From: Microbispora sp. NBC_01189
Lineage (GTDB): Bacteria > Actinomycetota > Actinomycetes > Streptosporangiales > Streptosporangiaceae
Reading direction: 5' to 3'
DNA: 64,000 nucleotides
Assembly (NCBI RefSeq): GCF_036010665.1
Contig: NZ_CP108581.1
Coordinates: 5,699,501 to 5,763,500, forward strand
Part shown: piece after piece, positions 33,401 through 40,984 of the stretch
Position numbering within the stretch: position 1 is the first letter of the stretch
Layout: each line of letters begins with the position of its first letter
Position numbers and translations under genes: made by a program
Notes under the pieces: generated by a model
What the model was told of the DNA's origin: nothing
The model's database searches: none
Seen by the model: the letters and a program-made list of their open reading frames with translations, nothing else

Positions 33401-34068
33401 GGCGGGCCGTCCGGCGCTCGGCGCTCGCCACCCTGCTGACCGGCGGTGTCGTGGGCGTCGCCACCTGGGTCGTGTTCTTCTCGCCCGTCCTCGGCGTGCG
33501 GGAGGTCGAGATCACCGGCAACGGCCGCGTCCCGGCCGAGGAGCTGCGCGAGGCGGCGGGAGTGCGGACGGGCACGCCGCTCGCCACCGTGGACCTCGCC
33601 GGGGTCGAGGGGCGGGTGCGGGCGCTGCGCGCCGTCGAGTCGGCCACGGCCGGCCGCGTCTGGCCCGGCACACTGCGGATCAGCGTGGTCGAGCGCGTCC
33701 CCGCGGCGGTGGTCCCGCTGGGCGTCGAGACCGCGGTGATCGACCGCTACGGGGTCGTCCTGCAGCAGGTGACGGTCGCCCCGCCGCGGCTTCCGGTGCT
33801 GCGCGTCGAGCGGGCCGCCGCCGACGATCCCGCCACCCGGGCGGGCCTCACCGTGCTCCGGGCGCTGCCGGCCGACCTCCTCGACCGGCTGCGGGAGCTG
33901 CGCGCTCCCTCGCCCCGGTCGATCACCCTGAAGCTCACCGACGGCCGCTCCGTCACCTGGGGAGACGCCGGCGACTCGGCCCGCAAGGGGCGGGTGCTGC
34001 TCGCCGCGCTGGCCAAGCCGGGGAAGAGCTACGACGTCAGCTCACCCGGGCTGGTGACGGTCAGGTGA
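33397..34068 (+). CDS. ftsQ: Cell division protein FtsQ/DivIB
   Basis: A 223-residue bitopic protein. A short basic cytoplasmic tail (RRAVRRSALA) is followed by a membrane helix (about residues 10-28), then a POTRA domain starting LGVREVEITGNGRVPAEEL and a beta domain with RVWPGTLRISVVERVPAAVV and DRYGVVL. It bridges the divisome and the septal synthase. GTG 33397 overlaps the murC stop. It is shorter than many actinobacterial FtsQ proteins because the cytoplasmic tail is short. Confidence 0.93.
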   Translation: MRRAVRRSALATLLTGGVVGVATWVVFFSPVLGVREVEITGNGRVPAEELREAAGVRTGTPLATVDLAGVEGRVRALRAVESATAGRVWPGTLRISVVERVPAAVVPLGVETAVIDRYGVVLQQVTVAPPRLPVLRVERAAADDPATRAGLTVLRALPADLLDRLRELRAPSPRSITLKLTDGRSVTWGDAGDSARKGRVLLAALAKPGKSYDVSSPGLVTVR

Positions 34069-34173
34069 GAAATCTCACTGACCGTGCTCGGACCGGCCGA
34101 AGCCGTCCTGGAACGGGGCATCGTGCGAATAGGACAGCGCGCGACACGCCGGACTGCCTTGCGGCGCGGTTAG

Positions 34174-34203
34174 TTGACCCTGGGGGAGGCGCAACCCTAC
34201 TGT
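34174..34203 (+). promoter_or_regulatory. Candidate ftsZ promoter
   Basis: TTGACC (34174-34179) and TACTGT (34198-34203) are 18 bp apart in the 253-bp ftsQ-ftsZ gap. A transcript from here would begin near 34210, just before the hairpin at 34214-34249. Own promoters for ftsZ are known in streptomycetes; this one is predicted only. Confidence 0.6.
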
Positions 34204-34213
34204 CCGTATCAAT

Positions 34214-34249
34214 CCTCAGGTTGACATAACTCTAAATCTCAACTTGAGG
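34214..34249 (+). promoter_or_regulatory. Inverted repeat in the ftsZ leader
   Basis: Arms CCTCAGGTTGA (34214-34224) and TCAACTTGAGG (34239-34249) pair over 11 positions with one G-U, around a 14-nt A/T-rich centre. It begins about 4 nt after the predicted transcript start, so it could be an operator or a leader RNA hairpin. The surrounding bases are much more A/T-rich than the rest of the window. Confidence 0.6.
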
Positions 34250-34321
34250 GTGAGAGTTCCAGAGAAGAGACGGCGGGCCCTGCCCGCATGAAAACGCAAA
34301 CGAGCGGAAAGGCCCCTCGTC

Positions 34322-35776
34322 GTGGCAGCACCGCAGAACTACCTCGCGGTCATCAAGGTCGTCGGCATCGGCGGCGGCGGAGTGAACGCCGTCAACCGGA
34401 TGATCGAGGAGGGACTCAAGGGCGTCGAGTTCATCGCCATCAACACTGACGCCCAGGCGCTGCTGATGAGTGACGCCGACGTGAAACTCGACGTGGGGCG
34501 CGAGCTCACGCGGGGCCTCGGCGCGGGCGCCAACCCGGAGGTGGGCCGCAAGGCGGCCGAAGACCATCGGGAGGAGATCGAGGAGGTCCTCAAGGGGGCC
34601 GACATGGTCTTCGTGACCGCCGGCGAGGGCGGCGGCACCGGAACCGGCGGTGCGCCCGTGGTGGCCAGCATCGCCCGCTCACTTGGTGCGCTCACGATAG
34701 GAGTCGTCACCCGGCCCTTCAGCTTCGAGGGCAAGCGCCGGGCCATGCAGGCCGAGGCCGGAATCGAGACCCTCCGCGAGGAGGTCGACACGCTGATCGT
34801 CATTCCGAACGACCGGCTGCTGTCGATCTCCGACCGCCAGGTGAGCGTGCTCGACGCCTTCAAGGCGGCCGACCAGGTGCTGCTGTCCGGTGTGCAGGGA
34901 ATCACCGACCTCATCACCACGCCCGGTCTGATCAACCTGGACTTCGCCGACGTCAAGTCGGTCATGTCCGGCGCGGGTTCGGCTCTCATGGGCATCGGGC
35001 ACGCGCGGGGCGACGACCGGTCGGTCGCCGCCGCCGAGATGGCCGTCTCCAGCCCGCTGCTGGAGGCGAGCATCGACGGCGCCCACGGTGTGCTGCTGTC
35101 CATCGCCGGCGGCTCCGACCTCGGCCTGTTCGAGATCAACGAGGCGGCCCAGCTCGTCAGCAACGCCGCCGCCATCGACGCCAACATCATCTTCGGCACG
35201 GTCATCGACGATGCGCTCGGCGACGAGGTGCGGGTGACGGTCATCGCGGCCGGGTTCGACGAGCCCGCTCCGGTCAAGCCGGTGGCCGCTCCGGTGGCGC
35301 GCCCGCAGCAGGCCCGCCCGGCGCCGGCCCAGGCCGCGCGTCCCGCCACCCCGGCACCGGTCAGGCCGGAGCCGCGCCCGGAGCCGGCTCAGCCCGCCGT
35401 ACGGCCGGTCGGCTCGGCGACGCCGCCCGCCCCGGCGCCCACGCCGCCGCCCGCCACCATGCAGCCGGCACAGGCCGCCACCATGAACGCCCAGCCGCAG
35501 GCGGGCGCCGTGCCGCCGCCGGCCCAGCCGGTGGGCCAGCCCGCCCAGCAGGCGGCCGCGCCGCAGGCCCAGCAGGCCGAGGGAGTCACGCCGTTCCCCC
35601 GGGACGCGGCCGACGGCGCGCGTGACCAGGGCGTCACCGGTCCGGTGTCGATCCCGCGGCCCGCACCGGAGCCGCCGACTCCGATCACCTCCCGCACCTC
35701 CCAGCCGGGCCCCCGGCGTCCGGTGGTGTTCGAGGAGCAGGAGGAGGAGCTCGACGTGCCGGACTTCCTCAAGTGA
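34322..35776 (+). CDS. ftsZ: Cell division GTPase FtsZ
   Basis: A 484-residue tubulin homologue that forms the Z ring. The GTP-binding GGGTGTG motif is at residues 103-109, the T7 loop region is [19 protein letters not shown], and [11 protein letters not shown] and AINTDAQAL mark the N-terminal domain. Residues from about 315 on form a Pro/Ala/Gln-rich linker of roughly 160 residues, ending in the conserved tail peptide ELDVPDFLK that binds partners such as SepF. GTG start with GAGCGGAAAGG upstream. It has its own promoter region. Confidence 0.98.
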   Translation: MAAPQNYLAVIKVVGIGGGGVNAVNRMIEEGLKGVEFIAINTDAQALLMSDADVKLDVGRELTRGLGAGANPEVGRKAAEDHREEIEEVLKGADMVFVTAGEGGGTGTGGAPVVASIARSLGALTIGVVTRPFSFEGKRRAMQAEAGIETLREEVDTLIVIPNDRLLSISDRQVSVLDAFKAADQVLLSGVQGITDLITTPGLINLDFADVKSVMSGAGSALMGIGHARGDDRSVAAAEMAVSSPLLEASIDGAHGVLLSIAGGSDLGLFEINEAAQLVSNAAAIDANIIFGTVIDDALGDEVRVTVIAAGFDEPAPVKPVAAPVARPQQARPAPAQAARPATPAPVRPEPRPEPAQPAVRPVGSATPPAPAPTPPPATMQPAQAATMNAQPQAGAVPPPAQPVGQPAQQAAAPQAQQAEGVTPFPRDAADGARDQGVTGPVSIPRPAPEPPTPITSRTSQPGPRRPVVFEEQEEELDVPDFLK

Positions 35777-35857
35777 CCTTCCCGCCTGCCCCGCCCGATC
35801 CGCCCGGCCCGCCCGGCGTGGCCGAGGTGAGGGGCGCGACGGGGCGGCCGCTCGCGG
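35777..35857 (+). other. ftsZ-yggS gap lacking pgeF
   Basis: Only 81 bp separate ftsZ and yggS. In streptomycetes and many other actinobacteria a pgeF (YlmD, multicopper-type peptidoglycan editing factor) gene lies here. The gap is C/G-rich and holds no recognisable gene or fragment. Confidence 0.7.
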
Positions 35858-36589
35858 GTGAGGTCAGTGACTGACCGGCGGGACGACCTTCCGGCGGACC
35901 GGCGTGCGGAGCTGGCCGCCGCCTTATCGGAGGTCGAGAGGCGCGTCGAGGAGGCGTGCCGGGCGGCCGGCCGGTCGCGGAAGGAGCTCACCCTCATCGC
36001 GGTGACCAAGACCTACCCGGCCTCCGACGTCCGGCTGCTCGCCGGTCTGGGCGTCTCGCACGTCGGCGAGAACCGCGACCGGGAGGCGGCGGACAAGGCC
36101 TCCGCCTGCGCGGACCTCGGCCTCACCTGGCACTTCATCGGCCAGCTGCAGTCGAACAAGGTCCGCTCCGTCGTCGCCTACGCTCACATGGTCCACTCGG
36201 TCGACCGTCCCCGCCTGGTGGAGGCGCTCGGCCGCGAGGCCGTACGGGCCGGGCGCCAGGTGGACTGCCTCATCCAGGTCTCCCTCGACGAGGGGACCGG
36301 GCGGGGCGGCGCGCGGCCGGAGGAGGTGCCCGCCCTCGCTGAACTCGTCGCGAAGACCGAGGGGCTGCGGCTGCGGGGGGTCATGGCGGTCGCCCCGCTG
36401 GGGGAGGACCCGGCGCCGGCGTTCGCCCGGTTGCGGGCCGTCTCCGGGCGGCTCCGCGAGGACTACCCCGAGGCGGACGTGATATCGGCCGGAATGAGCG
36501 GAGACATCCCCCAGGCCATCGCGAACGGCGCGACACACCTGAGAGTCGGTACGGCGTTGCTCGGCCGCAGAAAGCCCTTCGTCAGGTAA
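35858..36589 (+). CDS. YggS family PLP-binding homeostasis protein
   Basis: A 243-residue PLP-binding TIM barrel (YggS/YlmE/PROSC). The PLP lysine lies in TLIAVTKTYPASDV, followed by GVSHVGENRDREAADKA, WHFIGQLQSNKVRSV, RGVMAVAP and SAGMSGDIPQAIANGATHLRVGTALLG. The family controls pyridoxal phosphate balance and is conserved in the division cluster. GTG 35858 is the first start; GTG 35867, with GAGG just before it, may be the real one. Confidence 0.93.
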   Translation: MRSVTDRRDDLPADRRAELAAALSEVERRVEEACRAAGRSRKELTLIAVTKTYPASDVRLLAGLGVSHVGENRDREAADKASACADLGLTWHFIGQLQSNKVRSVVAYAHMVHSVDRPRLVEALGREAVRAGRQVDCLIQVSLDEGTGRGGARPEEVPALAELVAKTEGLRLRGVMAVAPLGEDPAPAFARLRAVSGRLREDYPEADVISAGMSGDIPQAIANGATHLRVGTALLGRRKPFVR

Positions 36590-36724
36590 TGTCCCCCAAG
36601 TGGACCACGGTGTCCGCGCTCCAGGTAGAGGTCGATCAGCGGTGAGCTCCAAGGGGGGTACGGCTACCGCCCTGGCCTTCCCCAGGGACCTTGTAGGCAC
36701 CAGAAACGCGGAGGACGACGAGCG

Positions 36725-37252
36725 ATGGCCGGCGCGATGCGCAAGATGGCGGTCTACCTCGGTCTCGTGGAGGACGACCGCTACGAAGACAGGTACACGG
36801 CGGAGTACGGCACCGACGAGGACTACGGCGACGAGGACTACGAGTCGCCGCGGCGCGGCTTCGCCGCGTCCTCCGGCGCGCACGCCGGGGCTCCGGAGCG
36901 CGACGAGGACACCGAGACGTCCGTCCCGGCCCCGCGTCCCCCCACGGCCGTGCTGGAGCGCCGTACGACCGATCTGGCGCGGATCACCACCCTGCATCCG
37001 CGCACGTACAACGAGGCGCGCACGATCGGCGAGCACTTCCGCGAGGGCACGCCGGTCATCATGAATCTGACGGAGATGGTCGACAGCGACGCCAAGCGTC
37101 TTGTCGATTTCGCGGCAGGTCTCGTCTTTGGCCTACACGGCAGCATCGAACGTGTTACCAACAAGGTGTTCCTGTTGTCCCCCGCCAACGTTGAGGTGAC
37201 CGCCGAGGACAAGGCCAGAATCGCGGAACGCGGCTTCTTCAACCAGAGCTAG
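36725..37252 (+). CDS. sepF: Cell division protein SepF
   Basis: A 175-residue SepF. The N-terminal amphipathic membrane anchor is [18 protein letters not shown], then an acidic disordered linker (about residues 19-85), then the SepF domain with [38 protein letters not shown] and [15 protein letters not shown]. SepF tethers FtsZ to the membrane, replacing FtsA in actinobacteria. A 132-bp gap separates it from yggS. Confidence 0.96.
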   Translation: MAGAMRKMAVYLGLVEDDRYEDRYTAEYGTDEDYGDEDYESPRRGFAASSGAHAGAPERDEDTETSVPAPRPPTAVLERRTTDLARITTLHPRTYNEARTIGEHFREGTPVIMNLTEMVDSDAKRLVDFAAGLVFGLHGSIERVTNKVFLLSPANVEVTAEDKARIAERGFFNQS

Positions 37253-37335
37253 AGTTCCATACATGAACAGTGACCGGCTGAGCGGCGCCCGTGCGGCCCG
37301 CAGGCGGCGGAACCGAGGGGAGGCGGGGCTCGACC

Positions 37336-37626
37336 GTGGGGATCATTAGCGAGATCTTGGTCATCGCCCTGACCCTCTACCTGGTTCTGCTGATCGGCAG
37401 AATGATCATAGATACGGTGCAGGCGTTCGCCCGCGCCTGGCGGCCCACCGGGGTCGTCCTGGTGCTGGCGGAGGTCACCTATACGGCGACCGACCCACCC
37501 CTCAAGTTCCTCCGCCGTTTCATTCCGCCCCTCAGGTTGGGTACGGTGGCCTTTGACCTGAGCTTCACAGTGCTGTTCATTGTGGTTTTGGTCTTGATCC
37601 AAGTCGTGAACGCGCTTCCACGTTGA
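37336..37626 (+). CDS. YggT family membrane protein (YlmG)
   Basis: A 96-residue protein with two membrane helices (about residues 3-24 and 68-92) flanking the conserved FARAWRPTGVVLVLAEVTYT and TDPPLKFLRRFIPPLRLG. YggT/YlmG proteins are conserved between sepF and divIVA and affect division or envelope morphology; the mechanism is unknown. GTG 37336 matches the family N-terminus; a GGGAGG lies about 13 bp upstream. Confidence 0.9.
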   Translation: MGIISEILVIALTLYLVLLIGRMIIDTVQAFARAWRPTGVVLVLAEVTYTATDPPLKFLRRFIPPLRLGTVAFDLSFTVLFIVVLVLIQVVNALPR

Positions 37627-37677
37627 TCGGGTAACACGCTCTACCGGACAGACTCCAAGCGCGCCAAGGAGACCCAA

Positions 37678-38541
37678 ATGCCGTTGACGCCCGCTGATGT
37701 GCGGAACAAGCAGTTCAGTACCACCCGGCTGAGGCCGGGGTACGACGAGGAGGAGGTCGACGCGTTCCTCGACGAGGTCGAGGCCGAGCTTGACCGTCTC
37801 ATCCAGGAGAACGAGGAACTCCGCGCGAAGCTGGCCGAGTGCCTCAGGGGCAAGGTCCCCGGCGGCATGGGCATGCCGGGCTCCATGCAGATGGCGTCGG
37901 CTCCGGTGGCCGAGCCCAAGCCCGAGATGATGGCCCCCCAGCCGGAGCCGATCAAGCCTCCTGAGCCGGCGCGCCCCGAGCCTATGCCGGTCGGCATGGG
38001 CCTGCCGCCCGCCGAGGACAACATGGACACCGCGGCCCGCGTGCTCGCCCTCGCGCAGCAGACGGCCGACCAGGCGATCGCCGACGCCCGCCGCGAGGCG
38101 GACGAGACGGTGACCCGCGCCCGGCGTGAGGCCGACGACATCCTCGGCAAGGCCCGCCGCCAGGCCGAGCAGATCATCGGCGACGCCCGCGCCCGGGCCG
38201 AGACGCTGGAGCGCGACGCCCAGGAGCGGCACCGCCAGGCCATGGGCACGCTCGTGCAGACCCGCGACGAGATCGAGCGCAAGGTGGAGGACCTGCGGAT
38301 CATCGAGCGCGAGTACCGCAGCCGCCTCAAGCTGTTCCTGGAGGATCAGCTCAGCAAGCTGAACGTCTCCGCCGAGGGCAGCGGCCCCTTCCCGATCCTC
38401 GGTGGCGGTCCGGCCATGGCCCACGCCGCCGCGCCGGGTCCGCAGCAGGTCACGGGTGCGCCCAACCCGTTCGCCCAGGAGCCTCCCCAGCACTCCGGCG
38501 CCTTCCCCGGTCCCGACGGCCCCCACAACGACCGCCGGTAA
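37678..38541 (+). CDS. divIVA: DivIVA/Wag31 polar growth protein
   Basis: A 287-residue DivIVA. The lipid-binding N-terminus reads PLTPADVRNKQFSTTRLRPG and continues into EEVDAFLDEVEAELDRL. A Pro/Met-rich linker (about residues 60-115) precedes a long coiled coil (about 120-225) rich in ADEA and READD patterns, then a Gly/Pro-rich tail. It marks cell poles and tips and directs apical growth. AAGGAGACC precedes ATG 37678. Confidence 0.97.
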   Translation: MPLTPADVRNKQFSTTRLRPGYDEEEVDAFLDEVEAELDRLIQENEELRAKLAECLRGKVPGGMGMPGSMQMASAPVAEPKPEMMAPQPEPIKPPEPARPEPMPVGMGLPPAEDNMDTAARVLALAQQTADQAIADARREADETVTRARREADDILGKARRQAEQIIGDARARAETLERDAQERHRQAMGTLVQTRDEIERKVEDLRIIEREYRSRLKLFLEDQLSKLNVSAEGSGPFPILGGGPAMAHAAAPGPQQVTGAPNPFAQEPPQHSGAFPGPDGPHNDRR

Positions 38542-38586
38542 GCAGTTGCGGGTCCCACCACGGACCCGGTAGCTCGGAGAACCCCC

Positions 38587-40869
38587 GTGATCCTCATCAG
38601 TGCCGCACTCGTCCTCGCCGCCATCGTCCTGCTCATCGCGGGTGTCGTGCTGGGGACGCCCCCTCTAGTGATGTGGTCGATCGTCGTCAGCGTGCTGTCG
38701 GCGGTCTGTCTGCTGATCGGAGCACTGCTGAGGCGCCACGAGCTGTTCCCGTCCGGCGGGCGTGCCGCCGAGGGGACCGCTCCCACCCCCCAGGGTTCGA
38801 CCGCGTCCCAGCTCGCGCCCGTGGGCGCCATGAGCGGGGCGTACGGCGGAACCCTCGCCGGGGCACCGGCGCACCCGGTGGCGACGCCCATGGTGGCGGC
38901 ACCGCCGGTCACGCATCACGGGGCTGTACCACCCCAGGCTTTTCCGGCACAGCCCTTCCCCTCCCAGGCGTTCCCCGCGCAGCCCTTCCCGCCGCAGCCC
39001 CCCCAGCGGACGGCACCGGTCTCCCGGCCGCCCGCCACCACCGGCCGCGGCCTCGCCCTCGACGCGATCGTCCTGGTGATCCCCGGACGCAGGCGCTTCC
39101 ACCTGGCCACCTGCCGCCAGCTCGCGGGGCGCGAGACCGAGGAGCTCACCTACGAGGAGGCTCGCGAGGAGGGCTTCACCCCCTGCACCACCTGCCTCCC
39201 CGAGATCTCCGCCCGTACGGCGGGGCCGGAGGAGCCCACACCACGCGACGGCGCTCCGGGCGACGACAAGGCCCGGGCCGACGCGGCCCCCAGTGACGCG
39301 GCTTCCGACGACACGGCCGCTGACAGCGCGGCCCAGGGTGATGCGGCCCCCGGTGATGCGGCCCAGGGTGATAGGGCACAGGGGTACAGCGCGGTGAGCG
39401 ACGCCACCCTCCGCGCCGAGGCCCCCCGCAGTGCCACGGCCGGTGACAGCGTGGCCCGTGACAGCGTGGCCCGTGACAAGACGGCCGACGACGACACGAC
39501 CCGTGTCGGCACTCTCCGCGCAGACAAGGGCGGTGACACGGCTGGGGGTGGCCCGGCTCGTGACAAGACGGCCGGTGACGCCGCTCTCCGCGCCGACGCT
39601 CCTGGCGCCGAAGCCGGGCCCACGACGACGCACCGCCCCGCAGGGGCCTCCGCGGCCACCGACCCGAAGCCTTCCCGTTCCGCTCCCGGCAGCGCGACCT
39701 CTGGTACCGCGACCTCTGGTACCGCGACTTCCGGCGCCGGGTCGTCTGGCGCCGGCAAGTCCGGTTCGGCCTCGTCTGGCATCGGTTCGTCGACCGTCTC
39801 ATCGCCCGCGTCCGGGCCGTCCGCGGCCGGCTCGTCGACAGGGCCCGATAAAACAGACGAAACGCGTGAGAAGTCGTCCGGCGAAACCGATGACGAGGGC
39901 GATGATCACACGCCGGTGGACTGGTTCGGCCGGAGTACGTCGAAGCCGTCCGGAGCCGGGAGCCCGGCGTCCGGCACCGGGTCGTCCGCATCGTCCGCAT
40001 CGTCTGGTTCGTCGGGATCGACAGGAGCGGCTGCTTCCGGGTCCTCGGCGTCTTCTGTGTCGTCGTGGTCCGTGCGGTCCTGGTCGCCGTCCGGCACCGG
40101 GGACGAACCGGGCCGGGACGACGACGAGACGGACGAGTCGATCACCGACACGGCGGAACACGACTGGTTCAGGCCCGGCAAGCTTCGGCCCTGGGACCCG
40201 GCCAACGCCGCTGGAGGCGAGGACCCGGGGGAGAGTGCTTCCTCCCGTCCCGCCGAGCCCGCCAAGCCTGGTGAGACCAAGGCACCGGGCGAGAAGCCGG
40301 TGGAGCCGGCGGAGACCACCGAATCCGGGCGCGCCGGGTTCGAGGCGTCCGCCGGCCCCACCACCGCAAAGCCGGCCCCCGCCACGTCCGGCGGCGACGC
40401 GGGCGTCACGTCAGCCGCGGACGACGAAGGTGATTCCGGCGCGGGCGCAGGTAAGAGCGGCGGCGCAGGTAAGAGCGGCGGGACGGCCGAGCGAGCCGGC
40501 CGCGCCGATGACGCCAGCGGTGCCGATGACACCAGGGGTGCCGATGACACTGACGGCGCCGGTGACGCCAACGGTGCGGATGATGCTGACGGTGCCGGTG
40601 ACGCCAGCGGTGCGGATGACACTGATGAGGCCGATGACCCCGGTCACCCCGCCGAGCCGTCCGCGGACGCGGACCGGAGCGGGGACGCGGACCAAGACGC
40701 GGACCGGAGCGGGGACGCGCGGGTGCGGGTGATGATCGGCACACGGCGCTACCACAACGCCGATTGTCCCCTGGTCAGCGGAATCGACGACAGTGATGTG
40801 GAGACCATGACGCGGGCCGAGGCCGACGCGTCCGGCCTCACCCCCTGCTCGGTCTGCCGGAACGGCTGA
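38587..40869 (+). CDS. Unknown membrane protein with twin His-Cys/CxxC motifs and a 500-residue low-complexity region
   Basis: A 760-residue protein of unrecognised family. Two membrane helices lie at residues 2-23 and 28-48. A Pro/Ala/Phe-rich linker (90-140) leads to motif A: H172-x3-C176-x23-C200-x2-C203, with TYEEAREEGFTPCTTC. Residues about 210-710 are Ala/Asp/Gly/Ser repeats (for example GTATS, GADD, ARD units). Motif B ends the protein: H723-x3-C727-x26-C754-x2-C757, with TRAEADASGLTPCSVC. Both motifs resemble the small metal-binding tail found on some thermonuclease-like proteins. GGAGA lies 6 bp before GTG 38587. It follows divIVA by 45 bp on the same strand. Confidence 0.8.
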   Translation: MILISAALVLAAIVLLIAGVVLGTPPLVMWSIVVSVLSAVCLLIGALLRRHELFPSGGRAAEGTAPTPQGSTASQLAPVGAMSGAYGGTLAGAPAHPVATPMVAAPPVTHHGAVPPQAFPAQPFPSQAFPAQPFPPQPPQRTAPVSRPPATTGRGLALDAIVLVIPGRRRFHLATCRQLAGRETEELTYEEAREEGFTPCTTCLPEISARTAGPEEPTPRDGAPGDDKARADAAPSDAASDDTAADSAAQGDAAPGDAAQGDRAQGYSAVSDATLRAEAPRSATAGDSVARDSVARDKTADDDTTRVGTLRADKGGDTAGGGPARDKTAGDAALRADAPGAEAGPTTTHRPAGASAATDPKPSRSAPGSATSGTATSGTATSGAGSSGAGKSGSASSGIGSSTVSSPASGPSAAGSSTGPDKTDETREKSSGETDDEGDDHTPVDWFGRSTSKPSGAGSPASGTGSSASSASSGSSGSTGAAASGSSASSVSSWSVRSWSPSGTGDEPGRDDDETDESITDTAEHDWFRPGKLRPWDPANAAGGEDPGESASSRPAEPAKPGETKAPGEKPVEPAETTESGRAGFEASAGPTTAKPAPATSGGDAGVTSAADDEGDSGAGAGKSGGAGKSGGTAERAGRADDASGADDTRGADDTDGAGDANGADDADGAGDASGADDTDEADDPGHPAEPSADADRSGDADQDADRSGDARVRVMIGTRRYHNADCPLVSGIDDSDVETMTRAEADASGLTPCSVCRNG

Positions 40870-40874
40870 TCCTC

Positions 40875-40892
40875 CCGGCCCGAGCGGGCCGG
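40875..40892 (+). terminator. Terminator hairpin after the dcw cluster
   Basis: CCGGCCCG and CGGGCCGG form an 8-bp perfect stem with a 2-nt centre just after the stop of the 760-residue protein gene. It should end transcription of the plus-strand division cluster. Confidence 0.65.
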
Positions 40893-40943
40893 AGACTGTT
40901 CCCGCCACCCCACGATCGACCGGCCCGCTGCGGTGGGGAGAGG

Positions 40944-40978
40944 CGGGCGGTGCCCGGCAGGTCGCCGGACACCGCCCG
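40944..40978 (-). terminator. Terminator hairpin after ileS
   Basis: CGGGCGGTG (40944-40952) pairs with CACCGCCCG (40970-40978); the 17-nt loop contains a second 5-bp stem. It lies 6 bp beyond the ileS stop on the minus strand. Confidence 0.65.
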
Positions 40979-40984
40979 GCTCGT

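Noticed and set aside
34221-34226. TTGACA as the ftsZ -35 element
   Set aside because: No acceptable -10 lies 16-18 bp downstream; the hexamer is part of the inverted repeat arm.
33397-35863. ftsA sought near ftsQ-ftsZ
   Set aside because: No gene is present; actinobacteria normally lack ftsA and use SepF, so its absence is not unusual.
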